Assembly: GCA_900767885.1 (NCBI GenBank)
Contig: CAAGAU010000025.1
Span: 1-64,000, forward strand
Reading direction: 5' to 3'
Length of the DNA: 64,000 nt
DNA from: Clostridia bacterium
Lineage (GTDB): Bacteria; Bacillota; Clostridia; Christensenellales; Borkfalkiaceae
In this document: piece by piece, positions 34,045 to 43,989 of the stretch
How the letters are laid out: the number at the start of each line of letters is the position of its first letter
Position numbering within the stretch: position 1 is the first letter of the stretch
The notes under the pieces: generated by a model
The model's input: the letters and a program-made list of their open reading frames with translations, nothing else
Told to the model about the DNA's origin: nothing
Database searches by the model: none
Translations under genes and position numbers: made by a program

Positions 34045-36993
34045 ATGAAGAAGATTTCAAAACTCGTTTTAACCATAACCGCGATTATCTGCCTGGCGGC
34101 GTTCTGCGCCTTGTCGGCAGGTTGCAAAAAGAACAACGCCGACGATAATTCGCCCATTGCCGACGGCGATTGCGGCATAATCGGAGCGGCGACCGTTCAG
34201 TCGGGCGAAACCTATACTCCAGAAGTGTTTATTAAAAACGGAGTAAAAATCGACTCCGTCGCGCTTACCGATAAAGACGGCAGACCTGTGGAGTTGGGAA
34301 CGAATTATTCTTTCGAGGCTTACGGTCTGGGCGTATATACCTATAAAGCCGTTTTCGTTAAAGGTAACGACAAGCGCGAAGTTACTTTAAGCGTTACCGT
34401 AAAAGACGAGGTCGCGCCCGTTATAGAGGGTAAGATAGCCGATAAAAACGGCGTGGAGATAGGCTATTACAACAATTTTGCCGCCGACCTTGCCACTTTG
34501 AACGTAACCGACAACTACGACTCGAAGCAGCATATCGCCGCAAAAGTAAAGAGCATATCTTTCGGCGGAACGGTATTCGATAATTCCGAAAACGTTCAGT
34601 CGTTCTTTCTCGATAAGATAGGCGAGTACACCGTAAACGTCGAAGTTTCGGACAGGAGCGGCAACAAAACGACGACCGACTACAAAATCAACACCGCGGA
34701 TACGACCGCGCCGATAATCAAGCGCGTAGATTCGGTTTACGCGTGGGCGGGCGAAAGCGTTAAAATACCCACGCCCGAAGTTTACGAAATAGGCGAGTAC
34801 GAATTAACCGCGACGGTTAAAGCGGGCGAAAAAGAAATACCCCTTGTAAACGGCGCGTTTAATGCGAGCGAAACGGGGGTTTACACCGTAACTTATACCG
34901 CCCGCGATTCTTCCGGCAACGTTTCCGAGCCGGTAACGAGTTTGCTTAACGTGATTGCAAGAGGTACGGTAGCGGACTTCGGCAACGCCGACGAGGCGGA
35001 CTTCTGGCAAGCCGATAACAACGAAAAATACGTTTTAAACGATAAAATGGTAGTTTACGGCGACGGAAACGGCGCAGTGGAAAGACAGAATATAAACGCC
35101 GATTGGTCGGAGTATAAGACGATTTCTTTAATTTACGAAAATTATAAAGCGTCGAATTTGTCGCTCAGACTGTTTATTAAACAAAACGGCAGATACGTAT
35201 CCGTGTGCGATATTAAAGTGGACGCGGCTACGTCTTCGGGCGTAAACCTTCCCACGGCGAAGAGGCAGACGTTCAACGTAGATCTTACGGGTTACGGACT
35301 CGATCTTTCCGCCGCGGAGGCGATAAAAATAGGCGTTTTAAGCAAGGGCGCGTATAAAATAGGTCTTGAAAAAATTACGCTCGGCAAAGAAGAGATAGTT
35401 TACGCTAAGCCTTCGTCTGCGATAGACGGGTACACCTCGCTTGCGGACTTTTCCTCCGACCTTGCGGTTACAAAATCGTATAACGGCGGTATTGCGTATA
35501 ACACGGACGAAAAATATATCCTTACGGGCAGCCGTTCGGCAAAAATAAGTCTTGCGCCCGGCGATTACGCAGGCGCGGAATTCACTCCGATAACCGTTAA
35601 AAACGACGGCGACACGATAGCGGCTTACGTTTATTCCGCAGTCTACGCCCGCATAAAACTCGGCGTTAAACTCGATTCCGATTTGTACGAATCTTCCGTA
35701 TTTTCGCTTAAACCCGGCTGGAACAAAGTAGAGTGGCTTATCGGCGCGGAAAACGAAACGTCGCTTAAGAAAATGAAGTTGAGCGAGTTTACCATAAGAT
35801 CGCAGGAAGGGTTCTCGACGGTAGTTTACGTCGACGGACTCGGCTATATAAACAGGGGCGGCTTTACGGACGAAGAATTGTTCATAGGCGAAACGACTTT
35901 CGGCGCGGCTTACGGCGACGAGTTTATAATTCCGTCGGCGTTCAACCCCGCATATCAGAGATATATATCCTCTTATAAAGTAGCGGTTCTTGACGGAATA
36001 TCGAGCCTTGCCGACGTTAAAAACCTTGAAAATTACGGTTTTAACGAGAATACGACGGCGGAAGGACTTTATGCTGCGAGAAAACTCGAAAGCGGAAAGG
36101 AATACACCCTCGTGTACGTTGCAAACGACGTTTACGGCGAAGAACATATTGCGGTTTATCCCCTTTACGCCGAAAAGAACGTGCTTGATTTTAAGCTTAC
36201 TTTGCCTACGTTCTTCGTTTCGACCGAATACGATCTGAGTAAGGTCCAGGCGTTTTCCGACGTGTATAACGACGATCAGTTAAACGGCGCGGAACTCGAA
36301 GTTTATTATAAAAAAGACGGGTTCGTAAAATGGACCAATCTCAATAAAAAGGCGTTTGTCGCCAAGGAAACGGGTTTTTATCAGTTTAAATACGTGCTTA
36401 AATGCAAAGATTCCCGCGCGGAACACATATACCGCGAGTTTATTCACGGCAAGGGCGTAGTTGCGGACTTCGAACTTCAACTTTCGGGCAATTATTACGG
36501 TTTCGGGCTTGATTATTCCCGCGATCACGCCGTCCGTAACGACCCCGATTACGACCCCGAAAAGACGATACTTTACCTTGAAACTCAAATATCCGAGGAA
36601 TGGTCTTACGACGGCGACCGTTCGCTTAAATACGTTACCAATATGACGGGTTGGGGCGGTTTCTGGTTGTTTGACAGCCATACCAAACTTCTCGACGTAA
36701 ACGATTGTAACGGTTTCAGCGTGGTTATCAACGCAACGCAACCCACCCGCGGCGCGAGGTTCTCCATAATGACCGAAAAAGGCTGGGTTTTCAGTAAGGA
36801 AGTGGATATACAGTCGGGCGTGCACAGATACACAATAGAGGTTTCTTATACGGACGAGAATACCGACGAAAAGACTACGTACGGCAAGGTGGGCGGACTT
36901 ATATTCTTTATACCTTACGACCCGACCAAGACTTATTACTTCGATTCGCTTTCCTACGTTCACGTGGACGCGGACAGCGTAGTCGAGGTGTAA
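34045..36993 (+). CDS. Large surface lipoprotein with Ig-like and carbohydrate-binding-like modules
   Basis: This 982-residue protein starts at ATG 34045 after GAAGGGG. A signal peptide ends in the lipobox LSAGC. Next come two bacterial Ig-like domains (VTVKDEVAPVIEG, then GEYTVNVEVSDRSGNKTTTD, then YTVTYTARDSSGNVSEP). Two beta-sandwich segments near residues 310 and 480 carry the ADF...W and YVDGLGY patterns. The C-terminal module (about 804-974) has SEEWSYDGDRSLK and a YYFDSLSYV ending. This module recurs in the next two lipoproteins. It probably binds the target glycan at the cell surface. It is first in the operon. No catalytic motif is seen. Confidence 0.8.
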   Translation: MKKISKLVLTITAIICLAAFCALSAGCKKNNADDNSPIADGDCGIIGAATVQSGETYTPEVFIKNGVKIDSVALTDKDGRPVELGTNYSFEAYGLGVYTYKAVFVKGNDKREVTLSVTVKDEVAPVIEGKIADKNGVEIGYYNNFAADLATLNVTDNYDSKQHIAAKVKSISFGGTVFDNSENVQSFFLDKIGEYTVNVEVSDRSGNKTTTDYKINTADTTAPIIKRVDSVYAWAGESVKIPTPEVYEIGEYELTATVKAGEKEIPLVNGAFNASETGVYTVTYTARDSSGNVSEPVTSLLNVIARGTVADFGNADEADFWQADNNEKYVLNDKMVVYGDGNGAVERQNINADWSEYKTISLIYENYKASNLSLRLFIKQNGRYVSVCDIKVDAATSSGVNLPTAKRQTFNVDLTGYGLDLSAAEAIKIGVLSKGAYKIGLEKITLGKEEIVYAKPSSAIDGYTSLADFSSDLAVTKSYNGGIAYNTDEKYILTGSRSAKISLAPGDYAGAEFTPITVKNDGDTIAAYVYSAVYARIKLGVKLDSDLYESSVFSLKPGWNKVEWLIGAENETSLKKMKLSEFTIRSQEGFSTVVYVDGLGYINRGGFTDEELFIGETTFGAAYGDEFIIPSAFNPAYQRYISSYKVAVLDGISSLADVKNLENYGFNENTTAEGLYAARKLESGKEYTLVYVANDVYGEEHIAVYPLYAEKNVLDFKLTLPTFFVSTEYDLSKVQAFSDVYNDDQLNGAELEVYYKKDGFVKWTNLNKKAFVAKETGFYQFKYVLKCKDSRAEHIYREFIHGKGVVADFELQLSGNYYGFGLDYSRDHAVRNDPDYDPEKTILYLETQISEEWSYDGDRSLKYVTNMTGWGGFWLFDSHTKLLDVNDCNGFSVVINATQPTRGARFSIMTEKGWVFSKEVDIQSGVHRYTIEVSYTDENTDEKTTYGKVGGLIFFIPYDPTKTYYFDSLSYVHVDADSVVEV

Positions 36994-37055
36994 TCAGGTA
37001 CGGAACGCAGTATATGCGACGTAATAAATAAAACTTTTCCAAGAGGAGGAAAAAC

Positions 37056-38717
37056 ATGAAAAGGAAAATTTTAGCATTAGTTACGGCTATAGTTACAATT
37101 TTCAGCGCGACGGCTTTTGCAGGCTGCGCGGGCAACAACGACTCCGGTAAAGATTCCGGTTCGGGTTCTCAGACCGGTTCGGGTTCTCAAGAGCAAATCT
37201 ATAAGGCTCCCGAAATGACGCTTTCGTACGACGAAGTTTATATCGCCGAGAATGCGACTTACGATTTACTCGACGGCGTTACCGTAAAAGACGAATACGA
37301 CGCCGACCTTAAAGCGACGGCGGACAAGAGTTCTGCCGATATAGCCATGGCGGGCGATTATACCGTTACTTACAAAGCGAAAAACTCTAAAGGCAAAGAG
37401 GTAAGCAAAACCCGTACTATTCACGTTATAGGCGCGGTTATAGGCGACCGTATCGCCGTTAAAAAGGGCGGAAAGGTAATGCTTCCCACCTTCACGAAAG
37501 AAGTTCCCGGATCCGAACTCACGGTAGAATATAAAGGCGAACTCGACGAAGATTATACCGCCGTCGAAACCGACGATGCGGGCGATTATATAATCGATCT
37601 TGCCGCGGCGGATTACGACGTTAAGTATACTTTGAGAGATACCGCCAAGCTCAACCTTGAAAAGACCGTTAAAGTTACGGTATACGAGGCGGCTACTCAC
37701 GACAAACTCAACGTAGTTGCAGGCGGAACTTACTCGTTCGCTCAACCCGCGGTATCCGAAAACGTAGCCGCGGTAAGAGTAGAATACAAGAAGGGCGACG
37801 GCGAATTTACCGCAATCACCGCAAACGAAGAGAGCGGCAAATACGATATAGCCGACTTTACGGCGGGCAAGTACGAAGTTAAATATACTTTCGTTCTCGT
37901 AGAAGAGGACGAGGAAACGGGCGTTAAGGAACTTTCCGCCGAATACGTTACGGAAATTAACGCTATCGCCGCAAGACTTGAAAGCACTAATATAGAGCAG
38001 ATAACCGCCGATAAGGCGACTAATATAGAGTTGCGCTTGCCCGTGGTAAGCGAAGGCGTTACTTACGCCGCTACAATAAGGGAACTCCTTCCCGACGCGC
38101 AGGCTACCGCGCTCACCAAAAACGACGCGGGCAAATATATACTTGCAACCATAGCGGAAGGTCAGGCTTACGAAATCAAGTATACCTATACTTATGCGGA
38201 CGGCACCGACCTCGGCTGGGATAGTTACATGGTATACTTCAAACCTACCAAAAACGTTCTCGATATGGAAAACGCAGCCATGTTCGCCGCTCCTTACGAT
38301 GGGTCGGGACAGAATACTCAATCCGACGAGCAATCGTTAAGCGGTAACTATTCGCACAAAGCGTTGTTCTATCAAGGCAACTACGGCAACTGGCACGGCT
38401 TTAATTCCGTAGGGTTTACGACGGACGGCGAAGTGAACCACGTAAGTTTTTATGCGTACACCGACGCCGATATCGAGTGGAACTTTGGTCTTTGGGTTGC
38501 TGCCGACACGGGTTCTAACGCTTACGCGCAAAACACGCCTGTTGACGCGACCAAGGTAGATTCTATAAAATTCAAAGCGGGTTGGAACAGATATACGCTG
38601 GATCTTCACCTTACGTTTACTACTTTGAACACTTATACGTTCTATTGTCAGGAACCGGCTAAAGCGACGGGCAGCAATTTCGTTTACTTTGACGATATGT
38701 GGTTTTATAAAGCGTAA
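37056..38717 (+). CDS. Surface lipoprotein with Ig-like repeats and a carbohydrate-binding-like module
   Basis: This 553-residue protein has a signal peptide ending in the lipobox AFAGC and a short Gly/Ser-rich linker. Several Ig-like repeats follow with the pattern GxYDIADFTAGKYEVKYTF. The C-terminal module (about 400-553) contains SLSGNYSHKALF, NWHGFNSVGF and VYFDDMWFY, related to the modules in the flanking lipoproteins. AGAGGAGG precedes the ATG. It probably presents or binds glycan on the cell surface. No enzyme motif is present. Confidence 0.8.
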   Translation: MKRKILALVTAIVTIFSATAFAGCAGNNDSGKDSGSGSQTGSGSQEQIYKAPEMTLSYDEVYIAENATYDLLDGVTVKDEYDADLKATADKSSADIAMAGDYTVTYKAKNSKGKEVSKTRTIHVIGAVIGDRIAVKKGGKVMLPTFTKEVPGSELTVEYKGELDEDYTAVETDDAGDYIIDLAAADYDVKYTLRDTAKLNLEKTVKVTVYEAATHDKLNVVAGGTYSFAQPAVSENVAAVRVEYKKGDGEFTAITANEESGKYDIADFTAGKYEVKYTFVLVEEDEETGVKELSAEYVTEINAIAARLESTNIEQITADKATNIELRLPVVSEGVTYAATIRELLPDAQATALTKNDAGKYILATIAEGQAYEIKYTYTYADGTDLGWDSYMVYFKPTKNVLDMENAAMFAAPYDGSGQNTQSDEQSLSGNYSHKALFYQGNYGNWHGFNSVGFTTDGEVNHVSFYAYTDADIEWNFGLWVAADTGSNAYAQNTPVDATKVDSIKFKAGWNRYTLDLHLTFTTLNTYTFYCQEPAKATGSNFVYFDDMWFYKA

Positions 38718-38736
38718 TAACGGATAAGACCGATAG

Positions 38737-38771
38737 TTTTCGCGCGGCGGCGCAAATCCGCCGCGCGAAAA
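38737..38771 (+). terminator. Strong intercistronic hairpin, possibly an attenuator
   Basis: A 14-bp stem (TTTTCGCGCGGCGG with its complement) and a seven-base loop. The + strand lacks a proper T run (AACTTT follows), so it may stabilise the upstream message or reduce read-through rather than fully terminate. Confidence 0.5.
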
Positions 38772-38867
38772 AACTTTAAGATAACTCGGATTAAATTAAA
38801 ATGCGTTTTTTCTCATATCTCAACGCATAAAAATATCGCCCCGAGCGGGCGAAACGATAAGGAAAAT

Positions 38868-41800
38868 ATGAAAAAAAGTATATTATTGATATTATCATTG
38901 ATAGCGGCGTTATCCGTAAGCGTTTTTGCGGCGGGTTGCCACGGAAAAGATAATTCGTCTTCGGGCGGTTCGCAGACGGGCGGCAGTTCGACGGGCGGCA
39001 CGACCGGAAGCACCGCGATCGATTCCGAAATTACTTTTAACGGCGAAGATAAATATATAGTTCTTACGGGGACTTCTCTCGAAGGACTGGTTACGGCAAG
39101 CGATGCAAACGGCAACGCGGTAGCCGTTACCGTAAAAGACGACGGCGGCTATAAAGCCGACGAAACCGGCGTTTATAATGTAGTATATAAGGCGGGCGAC
39201 GGCGCGGCGGAAAAAGAAAAATCCGTTACGGTAGAGGTTGCAAGCATAGAAATAGATTTTTCCGATACGAAGTTTTTCGTAACGGGCGAATATACGTTGA
39301 ATAAACCCACGGTTGTGGCAACGGGTAAGGTCGTTGCGGGGCTTTCGTATAAAATCGGCGACGCCGAAAAGTTCACCTCGGTAACGTTCGATAAAAAAGG
39401 GCAGGCTAAACTTTCGTTTACCGCGCCGGGCGAATACGTTTTAAAAGCGAAAGCAAGTATCGACGGAGTTTTGCTTGAAAGAGAGTATAAATATACGGGC
39501 GTGGGCGTTTCGGCAAACGATTCCGATTACGAGGCAAACGTAGGCAAAGCGTTTAAAATCCCCGCGGTTACTTTCTCCTCTAACGCAAGCGGCGAGCAAA
39601 AATATTCGGTAGCAAAAAGCGGCGACGAAAACTTTACGGCTGTAAACGGCGACAGTTATACTTTTACCGAAGTCGGATATTACGACGTAAGATACAGCGT
39701 GGAAGTAAACGGCGAAGTTTTCAGTTACGACCATATCGCTTACGCGAGGGACGCCGAAAAGGTGGATATAGACTGCGAAACAGTAGACGGTAAGAATTTT
39801 TACGGTCTGGGCGTAGCGGAAATAGACTACAAGCAGTATTACGACGTGTTTTTCAATAAAGATAACGCGCAACTCGACGTAAGTTCCGACTGGTCGCACG
39901 ACGGTAAATATTCGCTTTTGCAAAGGAGCGGAGCGTTCTGGGGCGGAATAGTCTTTACCAAAGCCAAGGAGTTAAAATCGGCGGCAAACGCCTTATCCTG
40001 CTATATTTACAGTAAAGACGATTACCGTAACGCCGAAATTCTTATTTACACGGGCGAAAAGGACGGCGAAGGCAAGGACGTAATAGCAACGGCTGTTTTC
40101 GATTTGAAAAAAGGCGAAGGCAAATACTATCTCGGCTTTGACAAAGAGTTTACCGCTATAAAGGAAATCCGCACGCACGTACCCACGGGCGGTCTTGCGG
40201 AGTACTATATAGACTCGATTAAGTTCGATAAACTCGACGTTTCAAACGTGCTTACTCTTGGCGATATAGCGATATCCGGCAGCGAACTCGACGCGGGCGA
40301 TTCGTTGGAATTGCCTCTGCCGCAGGCTACGTCTACGGTTTATACTCAGGCTCAACTTAAAAAAGGCAGTTATAAAATATATTATTCCGCGGACGGCGGC
40401 GAAGAAACGGAAGTTACGCCCGAAAACGGTAAATATATAATGAAGAACGTAATTACGGGTACTTACGAGTTCCGTTACGTATTCGAATGCGAAGGCTCGG
40501 TTGCGGAAAAGACCGTAACCGTCAACGTTGCAAAATACGACGTTACCGCAAACTTTATTAAAGAAGGAACGGTAGGCGAAAAGATAACCGTTACCGATAT
40601 AGCGGGCTTTGACGACGGCGCGACGGTAACTTACTCCGTCAAACTTAACGGTAAGGAAATAAAGACCGAAAAGGTCGGCGGCGGATTTGCGTTCGTCCCG
40701 GACGAAATCGGTTACTATACGGTCTATATCAAAGCCGCAACTGCGGGCAAGTGGGGCGAGTTGACCGACGAAATTTACGTCCGCGAGTACGATACGGCAA
40801 TGGACTTCGACGGCGAATCGCATAAGGGCTACGTTACTTCTTACGAGCCGTCCACCAGCGATTGCTACGTTTCGCTTTCCGACGAGTGGAGTTACGACGG
40901 CAGATATTCGATATATTTCGCCGCGTCGTCCACAAACGGCTGGTACGGTCTTAAAAATATTAACTACAAAACCACAGATAAGTCGAATGCTCTTACTTTC
41001 GTTATAAATTCGGTAGTGGATTTCACCGCGCCGATATCCATCTGGGTAAGGACCTCGAACGGTGATTTTTACAGCGAAAACTTTTACGTAAAACAAGGCG
41101 TAAAGAGTTATACGATAAGATTCGGCAACACCGCCGCGACCGCCGTTACCGACCCGAAAGAGTTGGGAACCGTACAGTGTCTGGCTTTTCAGTATACAAG
41201 CGGCGACCTTAAAAAGACGATGTATATGGACTCGTTCACGTTCCACCCGTACTCGGCTTTCGACGCGGATATAATAAAACCGCAGATTAAATTCAACGAG
41301 GAATATACTTTTACCCGCCCCGCAATAACGAGCGAGTGGCTTACCGCAGAGGAGATAGCCGCGCTTAAATTCAGGGTTATCTGCGAGGTAAACGGAACGA
41401 CCCGAGAAATAGAGCCGATTGACGGAATTATAAAATATACGGTAACGGCCCCGGGTATATATAAGTTTACGCTTTCGGTGGAACACAGGTATCATAAAGT
41501 CGGCGAAACTTTCGTCTACGCGTTTAAAACGGTGGATATCAACGCGACTTTGCCCGATAAGATCGTTGCCGCTAAGGACGTGGAATTTGAAGAACCGACC
41601 GTAGAAAACGGCGGACTTAAAAGCGAAGAAGATTTGTCCGAGGCGGAAGTGGGCATATTCTACGCGGTAAACGGCAGCGAGCAGTTTACCCAACTCACCT
41701 ATAAAAAGGGCAAGTGGATATTCAACGCAGAAAGCGACGGAATATATATTATTCGCTACGTGGTAACGGTAGGCGATATAATAGCGACCAAGGAATACGA

Positions 41801-42620
41801 AGTGCGCGTAAACGCCGCGGGCGTGTTTATGGACTTCGAGCCGAACGGCACTAACGGATACGTTCCGTATCCTTACGACAACTCTTCGCACTTCCACGCC
41901 AAACTTACCGACGAATGGAGCCACGAGGGAGATTATTCCGTAAAAGTAGAATTCAAGAGCGGCGGCTGGTACGGATTTACTTATTACGACGATACGTTTA
42001 AAGTACCCGAAGGCACCGATAAAATCAGTTTCTGGGTCAAGTCGGACAGAACCATGACTTTGCCTTCGTTCCTGGCGTTTTCCGCGTGGGACGCCTCCGC
42101 AAACGGCGGCGCGGGCGCGTATCAGTGGTATTACGGCGAAGAGATCATGATAGAGGAAGGCGTAAACCTTTACGAAACGAGAATCCGCTCGTATAAAGAT
42201 CTCGGCACGACGGTTAAATTTACTCCTGCCATGGCGGGCGCGATAAAGTACTTTACCTTCCACGTGGAAGGGCTGGACGAGAGCAAGCACGACGACTTCG
42301 GCGCGCAGATGTATTTTGACGAAATACGCTTCGGCAACAGCGAGGACGCGTCCTTAAACGTAACTCTTCAGTCCGCTACGGTCGGCAAAGAGTACACGAT
42401 AGATTACAACTCGCCCAACGGTTTCGGCAGAGAAAAGATTCAGGTTTCCTATAAAAAGGAAGGCGAAACCGAATGGCGCGATATATACGTTACCAAGTCC
42501 TACAAAGGCGAGGCGATAACTTATACGTTCGACTTCGAGGGCAAGGCGGATATAAGAATTATAGCATACTGCAAAGACAAATCGGTTTTGTTCCGCGGTA
42601 CGCTTACAATCAAAAAGTAG
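38868..42620 (+). CDS. Giant surface lipoprotein with three carbohydrate-binding-like modules
   Basis: This 1250-residue protein has a signal peptide with the lipobox FAAGC and a Ser/Gly/Thr linker. Ig-like domains alternate with three copies of a beta-sandwich module, at about 299-458 (SSDWSHDGKYSL), 642-795 (SDEWSYDGRYSI) and 986-1158 (TDEWSHEGDYSV). Each copy ends in a YxDxIxF-like strand, as in galactose-binding-like folds. The repeats suggest multivalent glycan binding. An Ig-like C-terminal part follows. No transmembrane or sortase signal is seen beyond the lipid anchor. Confidence 0.8.
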   Translation: MKKSILLILSLIAALSVSVFAAGCHGKDNSSSGGSQTGGSSTGGTTGSTAIDSEITFNGEDKYIVLTGTSLEGLVTASDANGNAVAVTVKDDGGYKADETGVYNVVYKAGDGAAEKEKSVTVEVASIEIDFSDTKFFVTGEYTLNKPTVVATGKVVAGLSYKIGDAEKFTSVTFDKKGQAKLSFTAPGEYVLKAKASIDGVLLEREYKYTGVGVSANDSDYEANVGKAFKIPAVTFSSNASGEQKYSVAKSGDENFTAVNGDSYTFTEVGYYDVRYSVEVNGEVFSYDHIAYARDAEKVDIDCETVDGKNFYGLGVAEIDYKQYYDVFFNKDNAQLDVSSDWSHDGKYSLLQRSGAFWGGIVFTKAKELKSAANALSCYIYSKDDYRNAEILIYTGEKDGEGKDVIATAVFDLKKGEGKYYLGFDKEFTAIKEIRTHVPTGGLAEYYIDSIKFDKLDVSNVLTLGDIAISGSELDAGDSLELPLPQATSTVYTQAQLKKGSYKIYYSADGGEETEVTPENGKYIMKNVITGTYEFRYVFECEGSVAEKTVTVNVAKYDVTANFIKEGTVGEKITVTDIAGFDDGATVTYSVKLNGKEIKTEKVGGGFAFVPDEIGYYTVYIKAATAGKWGELTDEIYVREYDTAMDFDGESHKGYVTSYEPSTSDCYVSLSDEWSYDGRYSIYFAASSTNGWYGLKNINYKTTDKSNALTFVINSVVDFTAPISIWVRTSNGDFYSENFYVKQGVKSYTIRFGNTAATAVTDPKELGTVQCLAFQYTSGDLKKTMYMDSFTFHPYSAFDADIIKPQIKFNEEYTFTRPAITSEWLTAEEIAALKFRVICEVNGTTREIEPIDGIIKYTVTAPGIYKFTLSVEHRYHKVGETFVYAFKTVDINATLPDKIVAAKDVEFEEPTVENGGLKSEEDLSEAEVGIFYAVNGSEQFTQLTYKKGKWIFNAESDGIYIIRYVVTVGDIIATKEYEVRVNAAGVFMDFEPNGTNGYVPYPYDNSSHFHAKLTDEWSHEGDYSVKVEFKSGGWYGFTYYDDTFKVPEGTDKISFWVKSDRTMTLPSFLAFSAWDASANGGAGAYQWYYGEEIMIEEGVNLYETRIRSYKDLGTTVKFTPAMAGAIKYFTFHVEGLDESKHDDFGAQMYFDEIRFGNSEDASLNVTLQSATVGKEYTIDYNSPNGFGREKIQVSYKKEGETEWRDIYVTKSYKGEAITYTFDFEGKADIRIIAYCKDKSVLFRGTLTIKK

Positions 42621-42627
42621 ACGCGGT

Positions 42628-42664
42628 GCGTTTTTATCCGCTTTTGAAAAAGCGGATAAAAACG
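42628..42664 (+). other. Intercistronic hairpin after the giant lipoprotein gene
   Basis: GCGTTTTTATCCGCTTTT (42628-42645) pairs perfectly with 42647-42664 around one unpaired base. No T run follows, so it is more likely a processing or stabilising element than a terminator. Confidence 0.5.
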
Positions 42665-42708
42665 CCCGGGCGCGTCGGTTAAACGATACCGACCGGAGGA
42701 ATTATAGA

Positions 42709-43941
42709 ATGTTAAATTGCGCAATATTAGGTTACGGCAATCGCGGTTCGATTTACGCCGATCTCCTTTATAAAACGGAAGGCGTAAAAATAACCGCCGT
42801 GTGCGACGTAAACCCCGAAAATCTCGGAATTGCGAAACGGAAATACGGTCTGGAAGATAAAGATTGCTTTTCTTCCGACGAGGAATTTTTCAAGGCGAAA
42901 CGCGGCGACTGCGTAGTAATCGCAACGATGGACAGGCTGCACGTAAGGCACGCCGTGGCGGCGTTGAAAACGGGTTACGACGTTTTACTCGAAAAACCCA
43001 TAGCCACCTGCCTTAAAGACTGCGAGCATATAGAACGTGCGGTTGAAAAATCGGGCAAAAGGATTCTCGTGTGCCACGTTCTTCGTTACACCGCGTTTTT
43101 CAGAAAAATAAAAGAACTTTTAACCCAAGGCGCGATAGGCGACGTGGTATCGGTAAGCGAGGCGGAAGACGTACATTTCGTACACTACTGGCTGAGTTTT
43201 TTGCACGGCAACTGGCACAGCGAAGAAAGTTCGAGTTCGGTTATCCTGCAAAAGTGCTGCCACGACTTCGATATCATATCCTGGCTTATAGGCAAAAACT
43301 GCGTAACGGTTTCGTCTATGGGTAATCTCGCGGTATATAAAAAGGAAAATAAACCCGCGGGCGCGGCGGATTATTGCTGCGACTGTAAGTATATAGACGA
43401 CTGCGAATACAGCGGCATACGCATTATGACAGCCGATCCCGAATGGCTTAAAGGGTATTACCCGGATATGACCTGCGACCGCGACGGAGTGGTAAAAGTC
43501 CTTTCGGATAAAAACTGTCCGTTTTCGGAATGCGCGTTTTCGGGTAAAAACGACGTTATGACCGACCAGATAGTCAACATGCGATATGAAAACGGAGTAG
43601 TCGCCCAGATGATTATGAGCGGTTTTTCGGGCAAGGGCAGGCGTGAAATAACAATTCACGGTTCCAGGGGCGAAATCTACGGCTATATGGGCGTCGAGTC
43701 CGTAAAGATTTTCTATCGTCCGTTTATGAATCCCGAGGTAGTTTACGACCTTACGTCGGACAGCGCCAATTCGGGACACGGCGGCGGCGACGAGAGCATT
43801 ATAAGGAGTTTCGTCGCGTATCTGCGCGACGGCATAGACGACGGCTCGCTGTCGAAAATAGAAGATTCGCTCATGAGCCATAAAATCGCTTTTGCGGCGG
43901 AACAATCAAGGAAAAAAGAAGGTCAACCCGTAAAAATATAA
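42709..43941 (+). CDS. Gfo/Idh/MocA-family oxidoreductase
   Basis: This 410-residue protein has an N-terminal Rossmann fold (ILGYGNRGSIYADLLY) and the family motif EKPIAT, whose Lys is typically catalytic. The C-terminal Gfo/Idh domain contains a Cys cluster, CCDCKYIDDCEY, plus NCPFSECAF, which may bind a metal. Such enzymes oxidise or epimerise sugars and can also open glycosides by a redox route. In this operon it may process a sugar after uptake. GGAGGA precedes the ATG. The substrate is unknown. Confidence 0.88.
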   Translation: MLNCAILGYGNRGSIYADLLYKTEGVKITAVCDVNPENLGIAKRKYGLEDKDCFSSDEEFFKAKRGDCVVIATMDRLHVRHAVAALKTGYDVLLEKPIATCLKDCEHIERAVEKSGKRILVCHVLRYTAFFRKIKELLTQGAIGDVVSVSEAEDVHFVHYWLSFLHGNWHSEESSSSVILQKCCHDFDIISWLIGKNCVTVSSMGNLAVYKKENKPAGAADYCCDCKYIDDCEYSGIRIMTADPEWLKGYYPDMTCDRDGVVKVLSDKNCPFSECAFSGKNDVMTDQIVNMRYENGVVAQMIMSGFSGKGRREITIHGSRGEIYGYMGVESVKIFYRPFMNPEVVYDLTSDSANSGHGGGDESIIRSFVAYLRDGIDDGSLSKIEDSLMSHKIAFAAEQSRKKEGQPVKI

Positions 43942-43989
43942 GTTGCGGGTACGACGGAAAATAAATATATCAAGGAGTTAAGTTTAAAG

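Noticed and set aside
40242..42290. Long minus-strand open frames opposite real genes, such as 40242-42290, 44020-45693 and 49507-51321
   Set aside because: They mirror genes with lipobox, domain and ribosome-binding-site support. The genes rarely use TTA, CTA or TCA codons, which leaves the antisense frame free of stops. The antisense proteins have no recognisable domain.
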